Numbered from the stretch's first letter, positions 50,976-60,691 are shown. The stretch: 64,000 nucleotides of DNA from Symbiodinium natans (GCA_905221605.1 CAJNDS010001780.1:124001-188000); one strand, 5' to 3'. Notes: generated by a model from the sequence alone, not told the origin. Numbers and translations are program-made.

Positions 50976-51366
50976 TTTAGGGTTTAGGGTTTAGGGTTGA
51001 GGGTTTAGGGGTTTAGGGGTTTAGGGTTTAGGGTTGAGGGTTTAGGGGTTTAGGGTTTTAGGGTTTTAGGGCTTTAGGGTTTTAGGGTTGTAGGGTTTCG
51101 GGGTTTTAGGGTTTTAGGGTTTTAGGGTTGTAGGGTTTCGGGGTTTTAGGGTTTCAGGGTTTTAGGGGTTTTAGGGGTTTAGGGTTTTAGGGGTTTGGGG
51201 TTTAGGGCTTCGGGATGATGAGGGCCACGGTGTCCAGCGGACTGAGGGCTGAGGTTTTCTTCAGGGTTCTGGGGTTCAGGGCTTGTTACGGCTCAAAAGT
51301 TTTCGGGTTCAGGAACCTAAACCCCAACCTCAAGCCCTTAAGCTCCAAAACCCTCGAACCTTAAGG

Positions 51367-51440
51367 AGTTCTGGAAGGGGACCAGAGCTTCGCAAAGTCC
51401 TTCTTCAAGCTTCGCCCCCGTGAGCCCCAAGCCCGAAACC
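51367..51440 (+). CDS. Candidate exon
   Basis: After CCTTAAG|G one frame reads EFWKGTRASQSPSSSFAPVS and another LEGDQSFAKSFFKLRPREPQ. Both look protein-like, so the true frame is uncertain. Confidence 0.3.
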
Positions 51441-51547
51441 CTAAAACCCTGAACGGTAAACCCCGAAACCTATCTTCATCCCGAAGCCTGATCTCTTGAA
51501 CCCTTTAGGGTTTAGAGTTTAGGGTTTAGGGTTTAGGGTTTGGCTCA

Positions 51548-52241
51548 GGTGCTGGAGTCGATGTCCCAGTCGCTGACCAGCCTTTACCTGAGCTGCTGCG
51601 AGAACTTTGTCCGGTGAGTCCTCAGACGGCTTAGGGTTTAGGGTTTAGGGTTTAGGGTTTAGGATTAGGGTTTAGGGTTTAGGATCCCCTCCCCCCCTCC
51701 CCCAAAGCCTCATCTCTAGAGCATCCTATCCCACAAAAACCTTCATGAACTGCCAACATCTTGCCATCCCCATCCCCTCCCCAGCCCATGTCAACATCGC
51801 CCCGAAACCTTGAGCCCTAAATCACCCGTAAACCTTAGACTCTAAACCCTAGACTCCTACTACACACATCTTGCCCCTGCAACGCCCGGAAGTTCGGACA
51901 CGCGCACCCTGAAGGCTCCGAAGCTTCAGGGTTTTGGGGGTTTAGGGTTTAGGGTTCTAGTCTTTATCAGGTTTCAGGGGCTCAGGGGCTTTAGGGTTTT
52001 AGGGGTTGTAGGGATTATAGGGGTTTAATAGGGTTGTTAGGGGTTTATAGGTTCTGCTTTTTTAAACTAACTGAACCCTAAACCCTGAACCCAAAAAACC
52101 CTAAACCCTAAACCTTAAGGGGTTTAGGGCTTACAGGCAGGGGTTTGAATGGGCGTGTGTACGCTCTCCCGCAGGTTCCCGCGCGAGCTCCGCCGGGGCG
52201 CCCAGAGCACCCAGAGGACTCCACTGAGGAGTCGGCAGTAG
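51548..52241 (+). CDS. Two-exon gene tail across a 561-nt telomere-repeat intron
   Basis: Exon 1 (51548-51613) follows GGCTCAG|G, reads LESMSQSLTSLYLSCCENFV and ends at GTCCG|GTGAGTCC, a textbook donor. Exon 2 (52175-52241) follows CTCTCCCGCAG|G, reads FPRELRRGAQSTQRTPLRSR, then Q and TAG at 52239-52241. Phase 2 plus one base rebuilds an Arg codon, so the joined frame is continuous. The intron opens with TTTAGGG units (51632-51685) and carries CCCTAAA units near its end (52075-52115). An open stretch at 51877-51930 (CNARKFGHAHPEGSEAS) may be an extra exon or chance. The family is not recognised. Confidence 0.65.
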
Positions 52242-52508
52242 TGCGCTTTCTGAATTTCCCTTGTTAAGGTTTGGGGTTTGCGGTTGAGGGTTTAGGGCTT
52301 GGGTTTCGGGTTTTCGGGTTTCAGGGTTTAGGGCTTGTTTTAGGGTTTAGGGCTTGGGGTTTAGGGTTTTCGGGTTGAGGGATCCGTCATACACCCAAGA
52401 ACAGCCAAGAAGGGTGCGCCCTTTGATTTCCCAGGATACCGGGGAACTTCGGCCTGAGAAAGAAGAATCCTGGGGCATGCCCACAGGGGCTTGGGGGTTT
52501 CAGGGTTT

Positions 52509-52640
52509 TAGGGTTTAGGGTTAGGGTTTAGGGTTTAGGGTTTAGGGTTTAGGGTTTAGGGTTTAGGGTTTAGGGTTTAGGGTTTAGGGTTTAGGGTTTA
52601 GGGTTTAGGGTTTAGGGTTTGGGTTTAGGGTTTGGGGTTT
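52509..52640. repeat. TTTAGGG array
   Basis: About 18 units. The G-rich degenerate region extends to about 52740. Confidence 0.96.
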
Positions 52641-52754
52641 CAAGGGTTTGGGTTTTGGGGTTTGGGATGTAGGGTTTTGGGTTTAAGGTTTGGAGTGTAA
52701 GGTTAAGGGTTGGGGGTTTAGGGATTATGGTTGCGGGTCGGGAGTTGGGGTTCA

Positions 52755-53000
52755 GTATCTTTGGCATGGAGCCCCGTCAAAGAAGCACCGTGGCAAACCC
52801 AAGAAGCAAACCAACAGAGAACAAAACAAAGTAGGACCTTGGGGGGAGATTGCGTCCTTTCTGTTGTTGCGTTTGAGGGGATCTCATTCAGGAGCAAATT
52901 GTCAGAGGTTTTAAAGGGCCAACCTGTCAAAGGCTTTCGTTTTAGGGTTTGTTGGGGTTTCGGATGTTCGGGTTGGGTTCGCATGCAGGTTTCGGTTCAG
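52755..53000 (+). CDS. Candidate exon(s), two possible frames
   Basis: One frame contains GGDCVLSVVAFEGISFRSKL, then SEVLKGQPVKGF. The other contains APSKKHRGKPKKQTNREQNK before a possible donor AAA|GTAGGACC. Both may be used as consecutive exons; unresolved. Confidence 0.35.
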
Positions 53001-53453
53001 GGCACAAGAGAGCTACGATTCAGTCCCAGGCTCGGACGTATAAACTGCCACGCACCTCATGCCTACACCCTACGGTTTGGGTTTTCAGGGTTTAGGCTTT
53101 TAGGGTCATCCCGAAACCCTAGACCCTAAGTTTTAAGCCCTAAGCCCTAAGCCCCAAGCCCTAAGCCCCAAGCCCGAAGCCCGAAGCCCTAGGCCCTAAG
53201 CCCTAGACCCTGACCCGACCAAGAATTCTTCCTCAGACCAAGGCCGAAACCCTGAAGCCCTAAAGCTCTGAACCCCGAATCCCTGACACCGTAAACTCTG
53301 AAACCCCTAGATCCCAAACCCTACAGCATCTGGAGCCTGAACCTTGGCTACGACCTCCCCGAAGCTCCCAAGAGTCTGAGACCTCAAAGAGGAGGGGATA
53401 TTTGGGGATGTAGGGTTTAGGGTTTAGGGTGCCCTTGTCTGGGTCATGCTCAG

Positions 53454-53519
53454 GTCAACGCGGCCGTGAACACGGGAGAGCTCAGGACGCTAGCCTTCCG
53501 GCTCAGCTTTTTTCGGTGA
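53454..53519 (+). CDS. Candidate terminal exon
   Basis: After CATGCTCAG|G, phase 0, it reads VNAAVNTGELRTLAFRLSFF, then R and TGA at 53517-53519. TTTAGGG units lie upstream. Confidence 0.5.
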   Translation, partial: VNAAVNTGELRTLAFRLSFFR

Positions 53520-54002
53520 CTTTTCCCTGTCTCTTGACACGTTTGACTGGCGACATCCTCTCAGGGCGATTTGTGTGGTGAGTTGCTTTCTAGGGCAGGC
53601 TCGGTTGTAGAATCTTGGGCAGCCTGCACGTTGCTTTCTCAGCGACTGCTCATGTTAAGGCGGGGACCCTAAACCCTCAGCGAGCCTAAGCGCCCTGCTG
53701 CAGTCAGCCAGAGGTTGATCTGGAACGGAATTCTAGAGTTCTAGGGGCCCTACTCCCTCTATGGCCCTCGAACACCTGTAGATTTTTAGTTTTGGGTCCC
53801 CAATCCACCACAGGGAAGACTGTCCCAAACCATGCCCCACTTGCTGTTGGGCATAGTAGGGTTCAGGTACTCTTCTCATTCACCCGAAAAGGACTAGGGC
53901 ACCCCAAGCTTGTGGGATTCAGAACGTCCCCTTGTAGGGTCGGCTTCTTCCTCCTCCCCGTACTCGGACCAAGCCGTAAACCCTCCTTAACAGGGACACT
54001 TG

Positions 54003-54109
54003 GGAATATTTTTTTGCTTCAAATCTACTTTTTGGTACTATAGTTCCTTAGAAACAGCTAGAACTAGATTTTTTGCTAGGGTTCCAAGCTCAATATAGAA
54101 ACACCACCA
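54003..54109 (+). repeat. Dispersed repeat family D, copy 1
   Basis: Contains GGAATATTTTTTTGC, AGTTCCTTAGAAACAGCTA and GCTAGGGTTCCAAGCTCA. The same order occurs at 55897-55992. Confidence 0.6.
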
Positions 54110-54135
54110 AGGTCTAAGACCCGACGCCCACCAAT

Positions 54136-54221
54136 TGCTGCACCAAGCCGAGGTCGCCGAGAGCTGGGGCACCGGAAACGCATGGGACTCAGAGCTGGAG
54201 TGCAGGGCACGTGGGCGTTTA
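54136..54221 (+). CDS. Candidate exon upstream of the vWA-kinase gene
   Basis: Reads LLHQAEVAESWGTGNAWDSE, then LECRARG. The SWGTGNAW part resembles the SWGNSTSWAQGNAY start of the vWA frame, so it could be a 5' exon or a paralogous fragment. Confidence 0.3.
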
Positions 54222-54360
54222 GGGTTTAGGGTTTAGGGTTTAGGTTTTAGGGTTGGAGCGCAGTGCACATGGCCGAAGGGGGGAGCAGAAGGCCTTGGGC
54301 CCTTAGGGGGCCGTCGGGTCTTAGGGCCCTAGGATTATGATAAGGGGGTGATGTGTTGAT

Positions 54361-54582
54361 GTGATGTCTGTGCATTCCGGAGCAGGAAGCGAGGGCTTGA
54401 GGTCGATGCGGTGTAGAAGCCGAGATCATCATGAATGCCCGTGTGCCACCGCCATCACCGACAACGATTGGTTTGAAATTCGTTCCTCCTCCCCCCCCCC
54501 TCCTCCCCGTCAAGCCATGCCTAAACATGCCGTGATTGGATCGCTGCAGCTGATTAGGCTCATAGCGGAGGGCAAAGGCTGA
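54361..54582 (+). CDS. Possible upstream ORF
   Basis: A 73-codon frame (first codon GTG or later ATG) ending 4 bases before the ATG of the vWA-kinase gene, with a poly-Pro run. It could be 5' leader only. Confidence 0.2.
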   Translation: MMSVHSGAGSEGLRSMRCRSRDHHECPCATAITDNDWFEIRSSSPPPPPRQAMPKHAVIGSLQLIRLIAEGKG

Positions 54583-54586
54583 GGAG

Positions 54587-57500
54587 ATGCCCAGCGAGTG
54601 GCAATCATGGGGCAACTCCACGTCGTGGGCTCAGGGCAATGCGTACATGGAGGACGGCTGGTGCACGGAGTGTCGCCGTCGCGGGGAAGGGTGGCGCAAC
54701 GGACACAGCACGTTCTATTGCCAAGCGTGCTGGAGCAAGTACACTGCCCAGTCAACCAAACACTGGCATCAGCAGGCGAGTGAGGATGATGATCACTATG
54801 AAGGCAAGGCTTATCACGATGAGATTCTAACAGCCGATCAGCTTGCTGCAGAAGGAGAGGAGGGAGTCATCGCGCAGGCCTTGTGTGAGGCAGAGGAAGC
54901 CCTGTGCAAGATGCAGAAGCAGACCAGCGCAGCTGCTGAAGAAGGTGCCGCGAAAGCCAGCCAGGAGGGCGATGTCGACGAGAGCAGTGACTCCTTCACA
55001 CCACTTCGTAGTTTCTGCACCCCAGGACCGGTGCAATCCGAACTCCAGCCAGCTCACATCATCGCACTCGTGGATACGTCCGGGTCCATGCGCAAGATCG
55101 ATGTCTGGCCTACTGAAGGCCAGAGCTGCGTGTCCCGCCTTGCCGCCGTCAAGGAAACATTGTCCACGTTTTATCAGAAGCAGCATGGGCGGACCGCTTG
55201 CAGCAGCATGACGTGGAACGCATCGTCAGCTTCTTACGGCAGGCGGCCGCGCACATCGTGGGCTTCAGCAGATTGCCCTCACCGCTTTTCCTTAATATCG
55301 TTCTCTCACACCTCCAAAGTCCACTTCGTCCGGCAGAGCGCAGCAGACGCCTGGGGTCAAGTCAGCTGGCAAAGCTGCCTCAACACAGCCAGGGACGGTA
55401 CCCACTTCGTCACAGGCCTGGCAGCTGCGGAAAAGCTCTTGGGGCGGCCGGCCGGCACGCCCCACCTTCTGATTTTCAGTGACGGCTGCCCAGCAGATGC
55501 CAAGCAGACCTTGCTCGTGGTGCAGCGCCTGCTGCGCGACTCGCAAGACTTGCGGATTCACGCCATCGGCTTTGGGGACAACTTGGACTTTGACTTGCTG
55601 AAGCAGATGGCACGTGATGGGCGAGGGACCTTCACCCGCTCCGACCGCTCGATTGCGGCCTTGCATCAAGCTTTTGCCGCAGTGTCATCATCCATCACTC
55701 AGACTCAGACGGTCACAAAGACTAGCACTTTTTCCTTCAAGGGCAGTTCTGGCCAATCCAGCGAAGAGGCCTTTCGGAAGCGAAGGCAGGCGACCTTCGA
55801 GCCCTCTGTCCACTTTGTCTTCGACACCGGCTCCGTCACGTTTGAAAGCAGCCGCCAGCATTGGAGCTACGATGGCAAGTCCTTCAAGAATCTTAGGGAT
55901 ATTTGGAAACCTTTTATTGCTTTTTGGGCACTTTGGTTCCTAAGAAGCAGCTATAATTATATTTCGGCTAGGGTTCCAAGCTCAGTACAGGAATCACGTG
56001 CGCCCCGGTAGACCGTATGAGAATGTCTCCATGAGGCGTTTGCCTTTCACCGAAGGTGGTCTCCGCCTTGTTCATGGCTTCCAAGCCGGATTTGGACTCG
56101 GCTTTGAAACTTAAAATTCTTTGGTTATAGTTGTAATGATAGGGATGCGTGAATTAATTTTTTAAGAAGTTTTTGTAGGAACATTTGAGGTTTCAGAGAC
56201 CCGACCGTCCCATCACTTGCCGATCATGCAGCCGGGACGGATGCGCCAGACCAGGCGCCCATGGTCGCGAAAGTGTCCAGATATCTGGATGAGCGGCACA
56301 ACTCCCTGGACGTCGTGTCAGCCTATGCCAAAAGCAGCGCATGCGCTCTCTTCTACTCCCACCTTTTCCGTCAGCATGCTGCAAAATGCCTCGGGAGGGA
56401 GTCGAAGGCGCTGGCCAGGATCATTTTCATGGAGTGCTGCTGGGTTCCTGTTCAGGCGCTTAACCTTTAAGTGACCACAATAAGGGTGCTTCTTCCATTT
56501 GTGTTCTCAAACCCTCTAATTCATGGTAGCTTAAGGAGCTTGAAAACTAAGTAACCACGATACGGGTGCTTGTCTATGCATTCTAGAACCCTCTCAAGAT
56601 AACCCCATGTAACATTCCTTAGCAAGAGCCCAGGTTATGTCTACAGCGCCAAGGCAGGAAGCCAGGCGCCGGCGCCGGTCATGGCGGCCGAGCGGTATCT
56701 GCCAGGCGAGTTCATCAAGTACAACTCAAACAACGGCTGCTGCGGTGGCATTAGGGTTTAGGGTTTAGGGTTTAGGGTTTAGGGTTTAGGGATAGGGGTT
56801 CCCAAAACCACCCCCAGGCTATGTGAACAGTGATGCGCCGGACTCCGAGATTGCCCAGGCGTTCTCGCACTTCACCTATGAGTTCAGCCTGGGGAAGCAG
56901 ATGGTCCTGGACCTCCAGGGTGTGTACCTGGACCAGAATCGCCGGTCGCGACCGCACATCATCATGACGGATCCCCAGGTCGTCTCGGTGGAGAAGTCCT
57001 TCGGGGTGGCCGACCTCGGGGAGAAGAGCATGGAGGCCTTCTTCCGGCACCACGTGTGTGGTAGCAGCTGTCGGATGCTCAAGCTGGATCCCAAGGCGCT
57101 CCTCAAGGCAAGGCTGTACCGGGCCAGTGAGGCGCAGGGACTCCCAAGCGCAGAGGCTCCGCCTCCGATGGAAGCGATCGTGGTGCCGAGCTCTCTGCCG
57201 GACCTGCCTTCCTCCGGGCTGCCCCCGCGGGCGCCGCGCGCGCTGTCGAGCGCCAAGGCAGATGGGCCCCTCTCGGCCATGATGGCCCGGTCGCGAGACT
57301 CCAACTTCGGCCCTGCTGCCTGGCCGGTGGCTCATGAGGCGCCGCCGCCTGCGCCTTGTCCGGCTGCCGCGCCGCCTGCGGCCCCCACTGGGAGGTTCAT
57401 GGTACTTATATCCGAATGAAAAGCTGTACTTACAACCCACTTCTAAGCCCTTGAAGTGCCTTCATGAGGGTATAAAGGGGTTAGAAGTGCAGTTCTAACT

Positions 57501-57741
57501 GGGTTCTTGGCTCAGTAGGCCCTTAGGACATTTCATATTTTCCTTTATGGGGTTTTTAGAGGATCATATTCAGGAATGTTTTTTCAGAGGGTTTTAGGGG
57601 CCATCCTAGTTAAGTACCATGAGCCTTGAAGCAGGCAAGCCGGCGTGCAGGGCAGCGCCACAGAGTCCGATGCCAGCTCCTGGTCGCCAGGCTCGATGAA
57701 GTCGGCAAGCTCATGCAGCACTCGTGCTCCAAAGGAGGCCG
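54587..57741 (+). CDS. vWA domain - alpha-kinase fusion protein, multi-exon
   Basis: Exon 1 (54587 to about 55890): a short Cys motif (C26xxC29, C45xxCW) and a von Willebrand A domain at residues about 156-370, with MIDAS residues DTSGS (163-167), Thr272 and FSDG (297-300). Exon 2 (from 56190 or 56197 to about 56455): MVAKVSRYLDERHNS, with the kinase Lys, and VSAYAKSSACALFYSHLF. Exon 3 (56634-56735): ERYLPGEFIKYNSNNG. Exon 4 (56818-57390): YVNSDAPDSE, FSHFTYEFSLGKQMVLDLQG, FGVADLGEKSMEAFF and HHVCGSSC, the alpha-kinase C-lobe with its zinc-binding His/Cys. A last exon, about 57635-57741, reads ESDASSWSPGSMKSASSCST. The order matches vWA-type alpha-kinases of the MHCK/eEF2K family, Ser/Thr kinases first described in Dictyostelium. 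Exon 3-4 phase matches at a GC or GT donor; the exon 1-2 and 2-3 borders are not exact. Confidence 0.8.
55897..55992 (+). repeat. Dispersed repeat family D, copy 2, in kinase intron 1
   Basis: GGATATTTGG, GGTTCCTAAGAAGCAGCTA and GCTAGGGTTCCAAGCTCA match the copy at 54003. The open frame of exon 1 runs into it and stops at 56009-56011, so the exon must end before about 55897. Confidence 0.6.
56464..56600. repeat. Two-copy imperfect tandem repeat in kinase intron 2
   Basis: TAAGTGACCACAATAAGGGTG (56469 on) and TAAGTAACCACGATACGGGTG (about 80 bp later), each followed by a CTAGAACCCTCT or TCAAACCCTCT motif. Confidence 0.65.
56736..56817 (+). other. Kinase intron 3, mostly TTTAGGG
   Basis: Seven TTTAGGG-type units, then CCACCCCCAG|G. 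Exon 3 ends in phase 1 both at a GC donor (56736, giving the family-typical NNG-YV) and at a GT donor (56745, adding two Cys). The GC donor fits the family alignment better. Confidence 0.7.
57388..57631. repeat. Palindromic MITE-like element, CTTGGAGG family, in the kinase gene
   Basis: Left arm CTGGGAGGTTCATGGTACTT; right arm TAAGTACCATGAGCCTTGAAG. Inside are a second hairpin and a family-B insert (57526-57586). It lies exactly between exon 4 and the last candidate exon, and would be removed as an intron with GG|GAGGTT (GA donor) and GCAG|G. Confidence 0.75.
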
Positions 57742-57744
57742 AGT

Positions 57745-57910
57745 TTAGGGTATGGAATTAGGGTTTAGGGTTTAGGCTTTAGGGTTTAGGGTTTAGGGTT
57801 TAGGGTTTAGGGTATAGGGTTTTGGGTTCAGGGCTTAGGGTTTAGGGCTTAATTAGGGTTTAGGGTTTTGGGGTTTTAGGCTTCAGGGTTTGTGGTTTAG
57901 GGTTCTCCGA
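57745..57910. repeat. TTTAGGG array
   Basis: TTTAGGG units with several variants. Between 57910 and 58165 there is degenerate telomere-like DNA only. Confidence 0.93.
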
Positions 57911-58170
57911 ATTTCCTGAAGCCTGAAGCCTAGTGGTATCTCACCCTATAGATGAGATGACCTTGGGGGTTGGACCCTATACAACACCCGAATAGCTCAT
58001 AATGCCCTAATGAATAGCACCCCAGCAAGTAACACCCCAAAAGCCCTACTAGCACTTTAGACCCTAAACCGACGAAGTAACACCCAAACACCCTAAACCC
58101 CTAAACCCTAAACCCTAAACCCTGCACCCTAAACCCACCCACCCTTAAGACACCGCCTTGACCTCGGCAG

Positions 58171-58239
58171 GCAGGGGATCACCTTGAGATGGCGGTCCGG
58201 GACATTAGGCTGCTTGGAGGTGTTTGGTCTTTTGTTTAG
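58171..58239 (+). CDS. Candidate exon
   Basis: After GACCTCGGCAG|G, phase 0, it reads AGDHLEMAVRDIRLLGGVWS; a donor GGAG|GTGTTT at about 58220 is possible, else TAG at 58237-58239. Confidence 0.5.
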   Translation, partial: AGDHLEMAVRDIRLLGGVWSFV

Positions 58240-58359
58240 AGTTCTAGGGTTTAGGGTTTAGGGTTAGGGCTTTAGTGGTCGAGGTTTTAGGTTCAGGGTT
58301 TTAGGGTTCTGGAGTTTGGAGTTAAGGGTGAAAGGGGTTCGGGGTTTAGGGTGGAGTAG

Positions 58360-58411
58360 GATGGGGGATCCTATGATTGGGGTAACTCAGCGCCTGCTTT
58401 TCCTCATTTAG
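58360..58411 (+). CDS. Candidate exon
   Basis: After GGAGTAG|G it reads DGGSYDWGNSAPAFPH and then enters TTTAGGG repeats (58410-58460). Confidence 0.4.
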
Positions 58412-58461
58412 GGTTTAGGGTTTAGGGTTTAGGGTTTAGGGTTTAGGGTTTAGGGTTCAAG

Positions 58462-58547
58462 GCTTGTGGCTGGTTTGGAGCTTCGAAGGCCATGATCGGG
58501 CTATAGTGACCGAAGCCCTCACCCGCCCAAAAACCCAAGAACCCTGA
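58462..58547 (+). CDS. Candidate terminal exon
   Basis: After GGTTCAAG|G it reads LWLVWSFEGHDRAIVTEALT, then RPKTQEP and TGA at 58545-58547. Confidence 0.5.
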
Positions 58548-58587
58548 AATCCTGAACCTAAAGCCCCCATCAGGAAAGCCCTCACCC

Positions 58588-58690
58588 TAAACCCTAAACC
58601 CTAAACCCTAAACCCTAAACCCTAAACCCTAAACCCTAAACCCCAAACCCCAAACCCCAAACCCCAAACCCCAAACCCCAAACCCCAACT
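58588..58690. repeat. CCCTAAA then CCCCAAA array
   Basis: About 8 CCCTAAA units grading into about 6 CCCCAAA units; a similar CCCCAAA block lies at 59524-59620. Confidence 0.95.
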
Positions 58691-58819
58691 GCAAAGCCCC
58701 AAGCCCTCAACTCAGAAGCATGCAGCCAAATGGGGCTTTCCGGAATTAGGTTTTTGTGAGAGTTTACGATATTGGGGTTTGGGGTTTAGGGTTTAGGGTT
58801 TCCGATATTAGGGGGTCCC

Positions 58820-58860
58820 GTATTTGGGTCCTTACCATAAGGGAATCTGACGATTTTGGT
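58820..58860 (+). repeat. Dispersed repeat family E, copy 5
   Basis: GTATTTGGGTCCTTACCATA, then GGGAATCTGACGATTTTGG. Confidence 0.5.
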
Positions 58861-59066
58861 GATTTTATTAGGGGTGCCTTATTTTCCTGAGCCCCAAAAT
58901 TCGGCGGCCTGAAGTGATTCAGCCCTCTACCCTCAACCCTACAACCCTGAAGATTGAGCCTCAATCATTTTGCCCAGCTTCAACCCCAAACCCTAAACCC
59001 TAAACCCTAAACCCTAAATCCTAAAGCCTAAACCCTAAACCTGCGAAAGCCGATCCCCAAGCCCAG

Positions 59067-59166
59067 GTTTGCGCAAAACAGCATCAGCTCCTCCTTCCGC
59101 GACGGGCGGCAAACCTACCAGCTCCTGAACGACCTCAATAATCGCGTTGTGCCCAGGCGTAGTTAG
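59067..59166 (+). CDS. Candidate terminal exon
   Basis: After CCAAGCCCAG|G it reads FAQNSISSSFRDGRQTYQLL, then NDLNNRVVPRRS and TAG at 59164-59166. Strongly protein-like; family not recognised. Confidence 0.55.
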
Positions 59167-59660
59167 GGTTTAGGGAGGGTTTAGGGCCTGAAACCCTAAA
59201 CCCGAACCCGAACCTGAAACCCGAACCCCGAAGCCCTAAACCCTAAACCCAAACCCTAAACCCTAAACCCTAGGGGTTAGGACTGGTGAAAGGCTAAGCG
59301 TGCCTTCTGCCGAAGCCCTGCCCCCTACGGCTCTGAAACCTAAAAGGACCCAAAGCCTGGGCGGGTAATTATGCAGGTTGTTTCCGAGAGGCCATAGTTG
59401 CGCCCTCAACCCCAAACTCCAAGCCCGTGCAACTAAGGATTGTGCTGTTCCCGCAAATTTTCGAACGGGAGCCTCTATACTAGTTTGCAGTGCACTCCTG
59501 AGTTAAGAAGTATATCTTCTTTACCCCAAACCCCAAACCCCAAACCCCAAACCCCAACCCCAAACCCCAAATCCCAAATCCCAAACCCCAAAGCCCAAAG
59601 CCCAAACCCCAAACCCTAAACCCTAAACCCTAAACCCTAAGGTGTACCTCCTAACCTGAG

Positions 59661-60026
59661 GTCGATCCACTCCGGGATCTTGAGCCTCTCGATGTGGTGT
59701 TTTACGACGGATTTTGGCGATCTCTGTCCAATCGCAGGCTCTTAGGGTTTAGGGTTTAGGGTCTAGGGTTTCGGGTTTAGGGTTTAGGGTTTAGGGTTCA
59801 GGGTGTAGGGTTTAGGGTTTAGGGTTTAGGCGATCCTTTGTCTACCCGCAGGCTATGGGCACTCAAGTGCACCGCTGGGATGTCTGGCCGAGAACTCCTC
59901 GTTCGGGTGCGTGTCCGGCAGCCGGACAGGGAGTTCTGGAGCAAGCTGTCCAGCACCAACAATGGGGTATCGGTTGAAATTGTGAACCGCTCGCGGTCGC
60001 CCTCGCCGGCAGCCGCCCGCGCTTGA
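59661..60026 (+). CDS. Two-exon gene tail with a telomere-repeat intron bounded by a 25-bp duplication
   Basis: Exon 1 (59661-59737) follows CCTAACCTGAG|G and reads VDPLRDLEPLDVVFYDGFWR, then SLSNR. Exon 2 (59852-60026) reads LWALKCTAGMSGRELLVRVR, VRQPDREFWSKLSSTNNGVS, then a Ser/Arg/Pro-rich tail and TGA at 60024-60026. Intron 59738-59851 is 114 nt, GC-AG, and consists of TTTAGGG units plus one duplicate of the exon edge. The split AG|G codon is rebuilt and the frame is continuous. The product is unknown; the SRSRSPSP-like end hints at a nuclear or RNA-related protein (weak). Confidence 0.7.
59716..59854. repeat. Direct repeat flanking a TTTAGGG tract
   Basis: GGCGATCTCTGTCC...CGCAGGCT (59716-59740) and GGCGATCCTTTGTC...CGCAGGCT (59829-59854) agree at about 21 of 25 aligned bases and flank 59741-59828, which is TTTAGGG repeats. 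Confidence 0.85.
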
Positions 60027-60202
60027 TTTCAAGAGTGTGCGAGTTGAAAAAAGGGGACGGTGCGTGGAACAGATGTAAAGACTTTCTGTCGCATTTGCCT
60101 TGACAGGCTCATGGTGTAGCCGGGCTTTAGTTTAGTGCTTAGGGTTTGTGGTTGGGTATTTTTCCTAAACCCTAAACACGAAGCCCGAAACTCGAAACCC
60201 TG

Positions 60203-60276
60203 AAGAAGAAGGAGAAGGAGAAGAAGAAGTAGAAGAAGAAGTAGTAGAAGAAGTAGTAGAAGAAGAAGAAGAAGCG
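60203..60276. repeat. GAA/GAAGTA microsatellite
   Basis: About 24 GAA-type units; the minus-strand poly-Leu frame over it is not a gene. Confidence 0.95.
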
Positions 60277-60502
60277 ACCTGCCCGTCCCATCAAACCTCC
60301 CATTGTCCCACTCACGGTGTTTTTCGGGATGCGTGTCTAGACGTTTGTGGTCAGGGAGCAAGACGCCTAAGGGTTGGGGGTTAGGGTTTCGGGTGCAGGC
60401 TGTAGGGTTTAGGGTTTAGGGTAAAACCCTAAACCCTAAACAACCCTAATCCCTGAAGCCCCTAAAGCCCCCTAAGCGTGAACCCGGACAGTTCTTGCCC
60501 AG

Positions 60503-60600
60503 GTGGTGACCTCGAGGTTCTTCAACTTGGGCACGGCCACCATCAGGCTTCCCTCGCAGGACGGCGGCACCGAGGCGACGCCAGACGTTTGGGGCTTCGG
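60503..60600 (+). CDS. Candidate exon
   Basis: After TTCTTGCCCAG|G, phase 0, it reads VVTSRFFNLGTATIRLPSQD, then GGTEATPDVWGF. Confidence 0.5.
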
Positions 60601-60691
60601 GTTTACTTACGTATTAACCAATAGGGTTGAGGGTTTAGGGTTTGGGGTTCGGGGTTTGAGGTGGGGTTTGGGGTTTGGGGTTTAGGGTTTG

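Noticed and set aside
53792-54043. Plus-strand 83-codon frame
   Set aside because: Its end lies in dispersed repeat family D and its start has no clear context; the composition is not convincing.
60029-60361. Minus-strand poly-Leu open frame
   Set aside because: Produced by the GAA microsatellite at 60203-60276.
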